A stretch of 64,000 nt of DNA, from contig NC_039359.1 of NCBI RefSeq assembly GCF_003573695.1, positions 73,107,292 through 73,171,291 on the forward strand, given 5' to 3'. Source of the DNA: Papaver somniferum (Eukaryota; Streptophyta; Magnoliopsida; Ranunculales; Papaveraceae). This document shows positions 11,690-21,400 of this stretch, piece by piece (the stretch's first letter is position 1; each line of letters opens with the position of its first letter). The translations under genes were made by a program, and so were the position numbers. Below the pieces are notes generated by a model that saw only the letters and a list, made by a program, of their open reading frames with translations, did not search any database and was not told the origin of the DNA.

Positions 11690-12340
11690 AAAAGACATCA
11701 GCAACACAATATGCTTGTCGGTACAGCTCATAAGACAAAAATAACAGTTCCCTATACAACATAACCGGAAAATTGTTATTTGTCCAAATATTTTTAAAAC
11801 ATGGTTTAAATGGACGAGTAAAAATTAATATGGATGAAATGAACACCAAAAAAATAACAAGGATGAAATTGGATTCATCCCGACTTAAATTTAAAAAATA
11901 GCAAAGATGAAACTAGATGCATTCTGATGTATTATTTTTACATTTTTGTCCATTTAAACAGTATCAAAATCTAAATATCCTTTTCACCTGGAAATTGTTG
12001 ATTTAGGTTTTTTCAACCAATTTTGTGTAACATAATTATGGGAGTTCATATGAAATGAGCATCTTGATGCTAGCTTAGCAGCTTAAGTGGCTCCAGCACA
12101 TTTGAATTGTACTGTATATATTAAATAATGATGAGAACATGGTCGCCATCCGTCCACCCACGTAACACCTAATTAATAGTCTTTTGCTGACACTCGAAAT
12201 ACGAAGATAACGTGCCCATGTCGCGTCATGCGAGGAAGTGCATGGCAAGTTTTCTACAACTTGTTATTAACAACTTCCAAGATTTTATACTATAGTGCCA
12301 TATTTTTATACTCAGAAGTGTTAGATTTTAGAGAAAAAGA
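11690..12340. other. Divergent intergenic region between coiled-coil copy 1 and TMEM97-like copy 2
   Basis: No gene is visible. A stretch at 12040-12120 (gagttcatat.. gatgctagcttagc) recurs at 14597-14660 in the equivalent position of the next unit, which supports segmental tandem duplication. A TATA-like run (agatatataaga, 11679-11690) lies about 100 bp upstream of the minus-strand start. Confidence 0.5.
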
Positions 12341-12830
12341 AGATGTTTTCTACAGAAGCTAATCAATGTATTCCTTGCCATTTACTTTCTTCTCCTATCG
12401 GTTCAAACTCCATTACTGAATGCTCAAATAATTTTACCTATTGAGTTCTTTCCTAAATTCCTTGTCGAATTAGTTTCAAAATATGTCTAAGAAAACAATG
12501 ATTATTTGATGTCTGAGAAACCTCATTTCCGCGTTGGACTTGCTTGGGTTGAACTTCTTCTTTATTGGCCTCTCGCTATAGCTAGTGTCTATGGATTGCC
12601 CAACAAAAGATCTTGGAGTAAAAAGACTTGCTTGATTTATGGCGTTTCTGCTTCTACTAACTTGGTATGTGTTTTCTTCCTCGTATCTTTATAATTCGTT
12701 TGATAATTGATACCAATTATATGTAATTTTGTCAGAATTGATTGGATCTGGAAAGGGTCCACCAAAGCTTGCGAGTAAATTTTATGGACCATCTACAAGA
12801 ACACCGATGCCTAGAAAGAAGAGGGTGTAA
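12340..12830 (+). pseudogene. TMEM97-like (EXPERA) gene, copy 2
   Basis: Exon 1 (to the donor at 12665) encodes a hydrophobic N-terminus, then FFPKFLVELVSKYV, an in-frame TAA at 12488-12490, then NDYLMSEKPHF and GLAWVELLLYWPLAIASVYG and KKTCLIYGVSAST. These are hallmarks of plant EXPERA/TMEM97 (sigma-2 receptor-like) proteins, four-helix endoplasmic-reticulum membrane proteins that bind sterol-like ligands. The exon 2 remnant (about 12733-12830) lacks the last membrane helix but keeps the basic tail (TPMPRKKR). The stop codon, absent start codon and lost helix make it a pseudogene; it keeps the core motifs better than copy 3. Confidence 0.78.
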
Positions 12831-13320
12831 TACTTGATTTGATTTGGAACCGGATGTATGTTATGTTCTGCACTTCAATTTTAGTCTTTGAGAACCTTGT
12901 AGTGATTGACATGCTATTACTGTATCAATTTAATTCTGGAATAAACAAGACAGCGGAACATCCCAAAATGAAGCATTTTTTAGATATTTTGCTCGTAGAG
13001 AAATCTATTTCCATATGGGCGAAGGATGTTAAACAAGACAGGCACTCAGGAAGCGCTCCAAATTTCCTCAGATGCTCTTAATATGTGAGAAAAACTCATC
13101 TGAGTCCATATAAAGCACACAGGGAATAGTTGGTGAACGGATTTCGACTCCATGATATTGAGAACAGATCGACTAACCAAGCAAAGCTAGAAGAAAAACA
13201 ATGAATTCAAATGAAACAAATAGATGATACAAGATCGATGTTACAACCTCTCACCTCACCACATGCAACATAAACAAAAGCGAACAAACTGAAAGAAATA
13301 TTACAATAGTTGATATAATT
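12831..13320. other. Intergenic, no gene seen
   Basis: 3' flank of TMEM97-like copy 2. A segment at 12960-13000 (AAAATGAAGCATTTTTTAGA) recurs near 21014 in the 3' flank of copy 3, marking the extent of the duplicated unit. Confidence 0.4.
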
Positions 13321-13403
13321 AAGCATGAATAAAGCCTTTATTTAGCTAATGAGCCTGCGAATTCCCTCGAATGGAAGCTTCAAGCTGCTGATTCGAAGAC
13401 ATG

Positions 13404-14387
13404 TTAACATGTCTTGTGTGCATCAACCGACATCTCCGATGCAAATGGCTTACGGGCTGCATAACTGATTCCTGCATTGCTATAGGAACCCCAAATGTCG
13501 GGATCAAATCTCGCCTCTTCTCTATTGGGAGTCAGCTCCGCAACATTCACAACCACAATTGGAAACATTCCTCGATAGAAATAGCTAGTTTCAACGTTGG
13601 TTGTCTTATCAACTCCGAATTTTGGAGCACCATCCGCTTTAGTGATTGTCAGAGTAGTATTCTTTGAAAAGGTTTGAACATCAAGTTCCTCGAAAGGAAC
13701 CCAACTACTTGGAATGGTATGACCACTCATCCATGGTCCCTCAACAGCAGATCCATCTTCAGCACCACAACACCCTTCAAGTTTGGACGAGACACCTAAA
13801 ATTTGTTTCTCGAGATGAGCTTCCAGACCGGCAAGACGAGCAAGTAATTCCTCGTGTTTCTGATGAGATTTTTCTCCATTGAGACCATTGATGAAAGCAG
13901 TTTTCGCATCCCTCTCTCTTTGGACTTCTGCTTTGAGGATAGAGTTTCCTTCTTCTAACTCAGAAACTCTTTTTTGAAAGTTGGAATTGCTTAGTTCTAA
14001 GCTGGAAATTTTTTCTTCAAGTGCTTGTTTGTCCGCCAACAATTCTGTAACTGATTCTTTTTTGGAAATACCCGGTAGACTATAGAAGGGCATGTTTTCT
14101 CCCTCATGAGACCAGGTACCTACTTTACCATTCCAATTGATCACCAAACCTTGATTGTTTATAAATTTAGCCAGAGTAGTACTACTAGGAAAGCTGGATT
14201 TGAAGGCGTCGAAATCACTTTCTTTGTTATCGCCCGTTGAAAGATGTTTAGAGAAATCTAACCTTTCATGACTAGTGTTAAATCCGCTCATTGGGATATT
14301 AGAATACTCTTGTATAATCCTCGCTACGTAAAATAAATTGTCATGTTCTTTATAAATAAACAGCTGAGGATCTCTATACCACGACAT
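13404..14387 (-). CDS. Unrecognised protein with central coiled coil (copy 2, intact)
   Basis: An intact single-exon ORF of 327 aa. Residues 1-100 are soluble and mixed (MSWYRDPQLFIY start; aromatic and acidic). Residues about 110-195 form a strongly heptad-like coiled coil (LLADKQALEEKISSLELSNS). The C-terminal 120 residues are globular-looking, with PWMSGHTIPSSWVPFEELDV and DIWGSYSNAGISYAARKPF. No signal peptide or membrane segment. I do not recognise the family. The start is supported by the conserved start of copy 1 and by a TATA run at about 14504-14513, some 115 bp upstream. It lies divergently to TMEM97-like copy 3 (about 690 bp between starts once the Copia element is removed). An open frame beside a decayed paralogue suggests it may be functional. 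Confidence 0.6.
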   Translation of the reverse strand: MSWYRDPQLFIYKEHDNLFYVARIIQEYSNIPMSGFNTSHERLDFSKHLSTGDNKESDFDAFKSSFPSSTTLAKFINNQGLVINWNGKVGTWSHEGENMPFYSLPGISKKESVTELLADKQALEEKISSLELSNSNFQKRVSELEEGNSILKAEVQRERDAKTAFINGLNGEKSHQKHEELLARLAGLEAHLEKQILGVSSKLEGCCGAEDGSAVEGPWMSGHTIPSSWVPFEELDVQTFSKNTTLTITKADGAPKFGVDKTTNVETSYFYRGMFPIVVVNVAELTPNREEARFDPDIWGSYSNAGISYAARKPFASEMSVDAHKTC

Positions 14388-15069
14388 AGTTACTCACTCT
14401 GTTAACTGACAAAGAGAATGGAGAGTCTAAGGATATGAACCTAACTTCTGAGCGGTGAAGGAAAAGAGAGAGGATATGAAAATTTCTTATCTCCTACACC
14501 AAGATATATATAGAAAACATTAAGAACAGAGTATGTAAATACAGCTAAGAAGACAAAGTAACAGTGTCATATATGTCATACAATTAGCCTCAGGGAGTTC
14601 ACATGAGCATCTGATGCTAGCTTAGCTTGGCTTCATGCTCCAGTCCCGGCCCTTTGACTTGTATATTAAAGCTGGCCACTTCTTGATTTGTATTATTGCT
14701 CAACAACTGGAATTAAGTTTACTTGGTACAAAGTCAGCAATTATATAGTTTATACTCAGAAGTGTTACATCATGCATGAGGAAGCCTTTGATGTTGAATT
14801 CTTACCCAATGGCCAACTTGTTCATGGAAGTCTGAACTTTGAAGGGACACTATCAATTACAAAAGTCATCGCTCGTTAGGTAGCCGGCTTGATCGAAGAA
14901 AATGTACAGTATTCTAATATATTTATTTTTAACTGCAACAGATTGATTGCGCCCTCCAATCTTAAGTATAGGGGAAGAAGGCAGGGATTGGACGAAGTAT
15001 TCAAAGTCAATTACCACTTACATGGTTTATGATAAGTCTAAAGATACGCAGAAGTGTCATTTAGATTTT
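14388..15069. other. Divergent intergenic region upstream of Copia insertion
   Basis: No gene is supported. It corresponds to 11581-12340 of the preceding unit. Its right end (cattt-agattttggaga) is the 5' UTR of TMEM97-like copy 3, matching gttagattttagaga just upstream of copy 2. Confidence 0.5.
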
Positions 15070-15074
15070 GGAGA

Positions 15075-15296
15075 TGTTAAGCAAATGGCTCAGTCTTCCT
15101 AAGTGTCGGCTATCAGTTCAGTCTTCCTCGAGACTAGCTACCAAGTCTCATTGAATGCATGTAACTCGTTCCACTCTTTGTTAGCTATTTTATCGGTTGT
15201 TAAACTCTATCTCTGTAACATCTTCAAGTATAAATAATGAATGAGTCTCCACAGTTCAGGTGTGGAAGATATTAAACCAAAAACCTTGTTCTAACT
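15075..15296 (+). repeat. 5' LTR of the Copia element
   Basis: 222 bp, TGTTAAGC..TTCTAACT. It differs from the 3' LTR by four transitions and a 5-bp indel (TTCAG). Confidence 0.92.
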
Positions 15297-15378
15297 TGGT
15301 ATCAGCTTTTGATCCGAGCCACCTTCCGCTTTTCAAACAAAAATAATTAAAAAAAAAAACAGTTTTGCACCATCAACA

Positions 15379-18300
15379 ATGGCAGATACTACAACCTCCC
15401 TTAGACAAGTACAAATTCACCATCTAGTTACCTTGAAACACACCGAAACAAATCATCTGCTGTGGAAGGCTCAATTTAAACCTATTCTTAAGGGTCATGA
15501 TCTCACAGGTTTCATTGATGGAACTAAACCAAAACCAGCAAAAACACTTCCAGATGGTGAAACCATAAATCCTAGTTTTGTTGCATATGAATCTCAAGAC
15601 TCACTGATAGTCGGATGGCTGAATTCAACCTTGACTCCTGAAGTCTTGAGCACGGTAGCAAGACTAGACACTGCTAAAGAAATATGGGACAAACTAGAAT
15701 CAGAATATGCACCCAAAACCTTTGTTCATCAAATGAATCTCAAGAAGCAGCTTCACAACCTCTCAAAAGGTAATAAGACTCTGAAATCTTATTTATCTGA
15801 AGCTAAAACTCTGTTTGCTCAGTTAGCAGAATCAGGTTATACAGTATCTAGTGATGAAAAGAAGCAAGCCATCTGTAATGGCTTAAACCAAAGCTATGAT
15901 CCGATTGTCACTTCTCTCACTACAATAGAGGGTATGGACATTGATCTCTTTTACTCCCATCTTTTAACTTATGATATGAGGCTAGAATCACAACTAGCCT
16001 TGCTGCAGTCACCAATAGCTAATGTTGCAGTGTCTACCACAGCCACATCTGGCAATAGGCAGGACCAAAGGAGATATGCAGGTCCAACATCTCAGTATCA
16101 GCACAATCCAAATTTGTCATTCAGGAGGAAAAACAACAACAATAATGCACAGCGCAATAACCAGCAGCAGCCTCAAAATGATGCCGGCACAGGACCAAAG
16201 TGCCAAATCTGCAAGAAAAGAAATCATCTTGCAGACAGATGTTGGTTTCGTTATGAGAAACCTAATACCAATCAGCAGCGTCAACCAGCTGCTTACATAG
16301 CTTTACCTGGTGGCCACCATGACACACAATGGGTTACTGACACAGGAGCTACAAATCATCTGACAGCTGACATGAGAAATCTGACTATTCCTCATGAGTA
16401 TGATGGCACTGAACAAGTGCAAGTGGGTAATGGTAATTCATTGAGTATTTCTCACGTTGGTAACAATTCTTTTACAAAAAATTCAAGATATTTTTATTTG
16501 AATATTGTTTTTCATGTGCCTGAAATCAAGTGTAATTTACTGTCAGTATCTAAATTCTGTAAAGACAATGCAGTCTTCTTTGAATTTCACACTTCTTTTT
16601 TTGTTGTGAAGGACAAGCACACGGGGCTTCCACTGCTGAGAGGACTTGAAAGGAATGGTCTGTATGTTCTAGATGGAGTCAGTTCGCTGAATTTTTCAAT
16701 AAAACCGCAGGCACATGTTGCTTCTAGTTTACCATTATGGCACCAGAGACTAGGTCATCCCATGTTGCGCACAGTCTCCAGAATATGCCAACAATTTTCT
16801 CTTCCTGTTGCTAATAAAAACTTTGATTTTTGTCACTCTTGCCATATCAGTAAAAGCAAGAAATTGTCTTTCTCTCTTAGTTCAACTGTTTATAACAAGC
16901 CCTTGAGCTTGGTTGTTTCTGATATTTGGGTCTCTCCGCACTTGTCAAGATCTGGTTTTCGTTATTTCCTATTGATAATGGATGTCTATTCTCATTTTAC
17001 CTGGGTTTTCCCACTTGTGCAAAGGTCTGATGCTCTTAAAACTTTCATAATTTTTCACAAACAGGTTGAAAATCTAACTGACCACAAAATCAAAATATTT
17101 CAGTCAGATAATGCCTTAGAGTTTAAGAAATTCACTTCTTATCTCAATGAATCAGGCATTCAACATAGATTTTCGTGTCCACACACGTCACCTCAAAATG
17201 GCCTGGCAGAACGTAGAATTCGTCATGTGACTGAATCTGGTTTGGCACTTTTGTTTCATGCGCACATGCCTAGTTCCTTCTGGGCTGATGCCTTTACCAC
17301 ATCCTGTTTTTTGATCAACAGGATTCCAAAGTCCAACTCAGAGTCTATAACTCCTTTAGAACTTCTTTTTCAAAAGTCTCCAGACTACTCTTCCTTACGA
17401 GTTTTTGGTTGTCTAGCTTACCCCTTCCTTAGGCCTTATAATGCAAATAAACTTGAACCAAGGTCACTTCCATGTGTCTTCATAGGATATAGCAGTGCAC
17501 ACAAAGGTTATTTGTGTTTGCATCAGAAAACAAACAGGCTTTACATATCTCGTCATGTTAGATTTGAAGAAACGGCATTTCCATTCAAGTCTTCTCGGCA
17601 GCGCCACACTCCATTGTCTTGTTCAGGTAATGAGCCATCAAGCACTAGTGTTTTACTTTCTCCTACTTTTAATCAATGTAACTCACTAGTACATCAGGAG
17701 GCTGCTACATTATCTCCAACGGTCCTTGCTCCATCACCAACTGCATCATATGCTCTAGAGAATTCACCTGCACAATCACAGGCTGCATCTGAACAGATTT
17801 CAGCTTCTGATTCAGAGTTATCTAACACTAGCGCAGCTTCATCAAGGGATATTTCTGCGGAACCGAAAGTTGTGGCCCACCCTATGACGACTCGAGCTAA
17901 ATCTGGTATTACGAAACCCATTCAGAAGCTATGTTTGACCGCCACGAAACATCCGCTATTGGAAGAGGACTTCATGGAGCCGACTTGCTACTCTATGGCC
18001 TGCAAACATCCTAAGTGGAGAAAAGCTATGGATGTCCAGATTAATGCCCTGATTAAAAATGGTACATTCTCATTGGTGCCTTTAAAAGATGGTATGAATG
18101 TTGTAGGTTCGAAGTGGGTCTTTCGTGTAAAACAAAATCCAGATGGCAGTATCAGTCAGCAAAAAGCCCGTCTAGTTGCCAAAGGGTTCAATCAACAAGC
18201 CGGGATTGATTATGGTGAAACTTTCAGTCCCGTGATAAAACCATGTACTATACGTCTTGTCTTATCTATTGCTGTGATGCACGGTTGGCCACTAAAGCAA

Positions 18301-19545
18301 TTGGATGTCAAAAATGCATTCCTACATGGGAATTTGGAGGAGGAGGTTTACATGAAGCAGCCTGTTGGGTATGTTGATCCAAACTATCCAACTCATGTTT
18401 GTAAGCTGCATAAATCTTTATATGGTTTTAAAAAAGCCCCACGTGCTTGGTTTTCAAGGCTAAGCAACTATCTGGTTAAGCTTGGTTTCACAGGTTCTAT
18501 TTCTGATAGCTCATTGTTCATATTAAAAACTCCTGAGCATGTAACCTACGTTCTCATTTATGTGGATGACATCATTGTCACGGGTTCTAATGCCTTAAAG
18601 ATACATCAGCTGATTGAGTCCCTTGGTTCTGAGTTTTCTCTGAAGGATATGGGGGATTTATCATTCTTCTTGGGTGTTGAGGTCATCAGGAGTTCTAATT
18701 CACTGATACTTACTCAGAGAAAGTATGTAACTGATCTTTTGAAGCGTACGAAAATGGATGGTGTGAAGCCTGTGTCTACTCCTCTAGCTGAAAATGAAAA
18801 GATTCGGAAAGGAGGTAGTGAGAGATTCAAGGATCCTACTCTCTACCGTAGTGTAGTAGGTGCGCTGCAATACCTACATCTTACCAGACCTGACATTTCT
18901 GTTGCTTTCAACAAGGTGTGTCAGTATATGCATGACCCGTATATTGAGCATTGGGATATTGTCAAACGGATTCTCAGATATTTGAAAACCACCATGGACT
19001 ATGGCCTTCATCTTGGTGGTTCTCGTGATTACTCTCTCCATGCGTATTCTGATGCAGACTGGGCTGGCAGTCTAGATGATCGACATTCGACGAGTGGTTA
19101 TTGTATTTATTTTGGTGAAAATCTTATCTCATGGAGTGCAAGGAAGCAGAAGACGGTCTCTAAGTCTAGTACAGAGGCAGAATATCGAGGCATGGCTATT
19201 GCCACTTCAGAAGTTATCTGGATCCAATCTTTGCTTCAGGAACTTGGCTTCAACATTGCACCACCATTGCTCTGGTGTGACAACCTAGGGGCAACATATC
19301 TTGCAGCAAATCCAGTTTTCCATGCCCGTACCAAACACATTGAGATTGATTACCATTTTGTCCGTGAAAGAGTTGCTAGAAAGCAGTTGCTAGTTAGGTT
19401 CATCAGCTCAATGGATCAGTTGGGAGATATTTTCACCAAGGGCCTTTCTGCGCCAAGGTTTAATATTTTGCGAGCCAAGTTGCACATTCGTCAACTCACG
19501 TACAACTTGAGGGGAGGTGTTAAGCAAATGGCTCAGTCTTCCTAA
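15379..19545 (+). CDS. Copia Gag-Pol polyprotein
   Basis: 1388 aa, uninterrupted. Order: Gag (1-250, including the Gag_pre/UBN2 type WDKLESEYAPKTFVHQMNLK region); CCHC zinc knuckle CQICKKRNHLADRC at about 275-288; aspartic protease DTGATNHLT at about 321; integrase HHCC from H455 (HQRLGHPML..CHSCH) and catalytic QSDNALEF near 575-582 with NGLAERR about 36 residues on; RT from about 880 with KQLDVKNAFLHG, SLYGFKKAPRAWF and YVDDIIVTG (YVDD 1061-1064); RNase H with SDADWAG near 1225 and STEAEYR. Order PR-IN-RT-RH is Ty1/copia. The last codons (KQMAQSS) and the stop lie inside the 3' LTR. Gag and Pol would have to be separated by proteolysis. One conservative oddity: SLYGFKKAPRAW has K for the usual Q in RT, which may affect activity. 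Confidence 0.96.
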   Translation: MADTTTSLRQVQIHHLVTLKHTETNHLLWKAQFKPILKGHDLTGFIDGTKPKPAKTLPDGETINPSFVAYESQDSLIVGWLNSTLTPEVLSTVARLDTAKEIWDKLESEYAPKTFVHQMNLKKQLHNLSKGNKTLKSYLSEAKTLFAQLAESGYTVSSDEKKQAICNGLNQSYDPIVTSLTTIEGMDIDLFYSHLLTYDMRLESQLALLQSPIANVAVSTTATSGNRQDQRRYAGPTSQYQHNPNLSFRRKNNNNNAQRNNQQQPQNDAGTGPKCQICKKRNHLADRCWFRYEKPNTNQQRQPAAYIALPGGHHDTQWVTDTGATNHLTADMRNLTIPHEYDGTEQVQVGNGNSLSISHVGNNSFTKNSRYFYLNIVFHVPEIKCNLLSVSKFCKDNAVFFEFHTSFFVVKDKHTGLPLLRGLERNGLYVLDGVSSLNFSIKPQAHVASSLPLWHQRLGHPMLRTVSRICQQFSLPVANKNFDFCHSCHISKSKKLSFSLSSTVYNKPLSLVVSDIWVSPHLSRSGFRYFLLIMDVYSHFTWVFPLVQRSDALKTFIIFHKQVENLTDHKIKIFQSDNALEFKKFTSYLNESGIQHRFSCPHTSPQNGLAERRIRHVTESGLALLFHAHMPSSFWADAFTTSCFLINRIPKSNSESITPLELLFQKSPDYSSLRVFGCLAYPFLRPYNANKLEPRSLPCVFIGYSSAHKGYLCLHQKTNRLYISRHVRFEETAFPFKSSRQRHTPLSCSGNEPSSTSVLLSPTFNQCNSLVHQEAATLSPTVLAPSPTASYALENSPAQSQAASEQISASDSELSNTSAASSRDISAEPKVVAHPMTTRAKSGITKPIQKLCLTATKHPLLEEDFMEPTCYSMACKHPKWRKAMDVQINALIKNGTFSLVPLKDGMNVVGSKWVFRVKQNPDGSISQQKARLVAKGFNQQAGIDYGETFSPVIKPCTIRLVLSIAVMHGWPLKQLDVKNAFLHGNLEEEVYMKQPVGYVDPNYPTHVCKLHKSLYGFKKAPRAWFSRLSNYLVKLGFTGSISDSSLFILKTPEHVTYVLIYVDDIIVTGSNALKIHQLIESLGSEFSLKDMGDLSFFLGVEVIRSSNSLILTQRKYVTDLLKRTKMDGVKPVSTPLAENEKIRKGGSERFKDPTLYRSVVGALQYLHLTRPDISVAFNKVCQYMHDPYIEHWDIVKRILRYLKTTMDYGLHLGGSRDYSLHAYSDADWAGSLDDRHSTSGYCIYFGENLISWSARKQKTVSKSSTEAEYRGMAIATSEVIWIQSLLQELGFNIAPPLLWCDNLGATYLAANPVFHARTKHIEIDYHFVRERVARKQLLVRFISSMDQLGDIFTKGLSAPRFNILRAKLHIRQLTYNLRGGVKQMAQSS

Positions 19546-19744
19546 GTGTCAGCTATCAGTTCAGTTCAGTCTTCCTCAAGACTAGCTACCAAGTCTCATT
19601 GAATGCATGTAACTCGTTCCATTCTTTGTTAGCTATTTTATCGGTTGTTAAACTCTATCTCTGTAACATCTTCAAGTATAAATAATGAATGAGTCTCCAC
19701 AGTTCAGGTGTGGAAAATATTAAACCAAAAACCTTGTTCTAACT
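19518..19744 (+). repeat. 3' LTR of the Copia element
   Basis: 227 bp. At each of the four substituted sites this copy has A or T where the 5' LTR has G or C. It ends 2 bp plus the 5-bp target duplication before the ATG of the TMEM97-like gene. Confidence 0.92.
19677..19685 (+). promoter_or_regulatory. TATA box of the 3' LTR facing the TMEM97-like gene
   Basis: TATAAATAA in the LTR, 67 bp upstream of the gene's ATG and in the same direction. The LTR's own promoter could therefore give transcripts that begin just before this start codon. Confidence 0.6.
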
Positions 19745-19751
19745 GGAGAAA

Positions 19752-20337
19752 ATGAAGATGTTTCTCCAGAAGCTACTCAATGGAATCGTCTTCATTCACT
19801 TTCTTCTCGTTTCGATTCAAATTCCATTACATAATGTTCATCTGATTTTACCTATGCGATTCTTTCCTAATTTCCTTTTCGAATTAGTTTTTGAATTGCA
19901 TAATAAAGATACGAGTATGCGGTCTCTGAAAAACTTCATTTCCATGTTGGACTTACTTTGGTTGAACTTCTTCTTGATTGGCCTCTTGCTATTGTTAGTC
20001 TCTATGGTATCATCCTCAACAAAAAGTTCTTGGGTTAAAAAGACTTGCTTGATTTATGGCATTTATAATTTTACTAGCTTGGTATGTATTTTCTTCCCCA
20101 TATCTTGTTTGATATATACCCAAGACTTCTGTGATACGTAAATGTTGATTAGATTATTATCATTTTCAGGTTGTAATTTCGTCACAATGGATCGTATCCG
20201 GAAGGGGTTCACTGAAGCTTGCGACTAAAGTTTATGGACCTCTTATGATTGCTTCTGTAATCTGTATTCTGTATGGACTACTCACTACAACATCTTCATC
20301 TGCAAGAACACCAACGCCTAGAAAGAAGAGGTTGTAA
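19752..20337 (+). CDS. TMEM97-like (EXPERA) protein, copy 3, open but internally frame-shifted
   Basis: Two exons: 19752-20081 and 20170-20337, with GT..AG intron 20082-20169 in phase 0; 165 aa. The start MKMFLQKLLNG leads a hydrophobic helix; FFPNFLFELV matches copy 2 FFPKFLVELV; KKTCLIYGIY matches KKTCLIYGVS; exon 2 gives VVISSQWIVSGRGSLKLATK, a last helix and a basic TPTPRKKRL tail suited to endoplasmic-reticulum retention. The middle (about residues 55-92) is read in another frame from copy 2: a 2-nt insertion near 19925 and a net 4-nt insertion near 20015 keep the ORF open but replace the conserved SEKPHF..LAWVE..WPLAIASVYG core. The product is still hydrophobic. A Copia element sits in its 5' UTR. 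Whether it is functional is doubtful. Confidence 0.6.
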
Positions 20338-20489
20338 TTCATTTGATTTGGAACGTACGTATCTGCATGTTACGTTCTGCACTTCGATTTTAGTCTTTGT
20401 GAACCTTGTATTGCTTGTCATATGCTATTACTATATCCATTTTTCTTTGGAATAAATTATCTACCTGTATCGTGAATGATACAGACTAA

Positions 20490-20829
20490 CACCATGTTTG
20501 TTTACTCCTGACTCATCTGAGCCGTCTGGATCTGAATCATCTGGATCTGAGTGAAATCACCTGACTCATCTGGATCTGAGTCGATATGTTTGTTTTGAGT
20601 CAGATCTGACTCATCTGACTCGGAAATAAGTGAGTCAGTGGTTTGGTCTCATGAGTCAGGGGTATTTTGTTACCTGACTCAAATGAGTCCGAGTCAGGGG
20701 TTATGTCTGAATCAGAGGTCGAGTCAGATCTGACTCAAAATGGAAAACAAACGTTCTGACTGCTGACTCGGTCCGAGTCAGGGGTTGACTCAGATTCAGA
20801 CGCCGAGTCAGCTGCAAACAAACAAGTTC
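20490..20829. mobile_element. MITE with GAGTCA repeats, PIF/Harbinger-like
   Basis: 340 bp between two TAA trinucleotides (20487-20489, 20830-20832). Imperfect terminal inverted repeats CACCATGTTTGTTTACTCC and GAACTTGTTTGTTTGCAGC (right end reversed). The interior is almost wholly TGACTC/GAGTCA and GATCTGA motifs in both orientations. It interrupts the 3' flank of TMEM97-like copy 3; the homologous flank near 51360-51390 lacks it. Confidence 0.75.
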
Positions 20830-20832
20830 TAA

Positions 20833-21400
20833 AATTGAACTAGTAGTGCGACCATTCTCAGGTACACGATTAACATTATTTGCGATCGATGGGTCCTTGC
20901 AAATTTTCACATTTTTACCAGTACCAATAGACTAGATGCAAGCTTTCTTTAAGTCATTTTTGCAACTTAAGATAGCTCTCAATGTGCCTGGACTCTGGAA
21001 CAATGCTTAGTCAAACGGACGTCCAAAAATGAAGCATTTCTTAGATATTTTGCTGGGAGAATGTTGGCATCAGAGTGAGACCAACCTAGTTTGGCCACCA
21101 ACGCTCTATTTACTTAGCTCTTGTGATCTCAACGCACCTCCTCTTTTTTACGTATGGAACCAATTCCAGCAGGTAAAATAAAATGCATCCCAAGTAATAA
21201 TTTGGAACACGCTCCTTGCACTTGCAGTATGTGTGTAAATTTACACTATTTTTACACTCTACTTCTTGGGGTTTGGAACTGGAAGGGATTCCAATGTTTT
21301 ATGGAGAGAGACATCTGACTGAGTCTTCTAACTATTTCTAAGAGAGAGAACTGCATTTTTATATCAATTGCTGAGATTCAGTGGAGATAAATTTGTAAAG
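20833..21400. other. Intergenic, duplicated 3' flank
   Basis: No gene seen. 20850-21170 is homologous to 51378-51640 (shared CGTTCTCAGGTACACGATTA and TTGGCCACCAACGCTCTATT), so it belongs to the TMEM97-like duplication unit. The last part is the probable promoter and 5' UTR of the next gene. Confidence 0.5.

Larger units (their letters stand above)
15075..19744 (+). mobile_element. Intact Ty1/copia element, Ale (Retrofit)-like
   Basis: 4670 bp, target duplication GGAGA at 15070-15074 and 19745-19749. LTRs at 15075-15296 and 19518-19744; primer-binding site TGGTATCAG directly after the left LTR (initiator tRNA-Met type, only partly matching); polypurine tract TTGAGGGGAGG at 19507-19517. One uninterrupted gag-pol ORF. 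The short LTRs and integrase motif FSCPHTSPQNGLAERRIRH point to the Ale lineage. All hallmarks for autonomy are present. Confidence 0.95.

Noticed and set aside
14688..14879. Short plus-strand ORF in the intergenic region
   Set aside because: No domain, no paralogue in the duplicated unit, not conserved.
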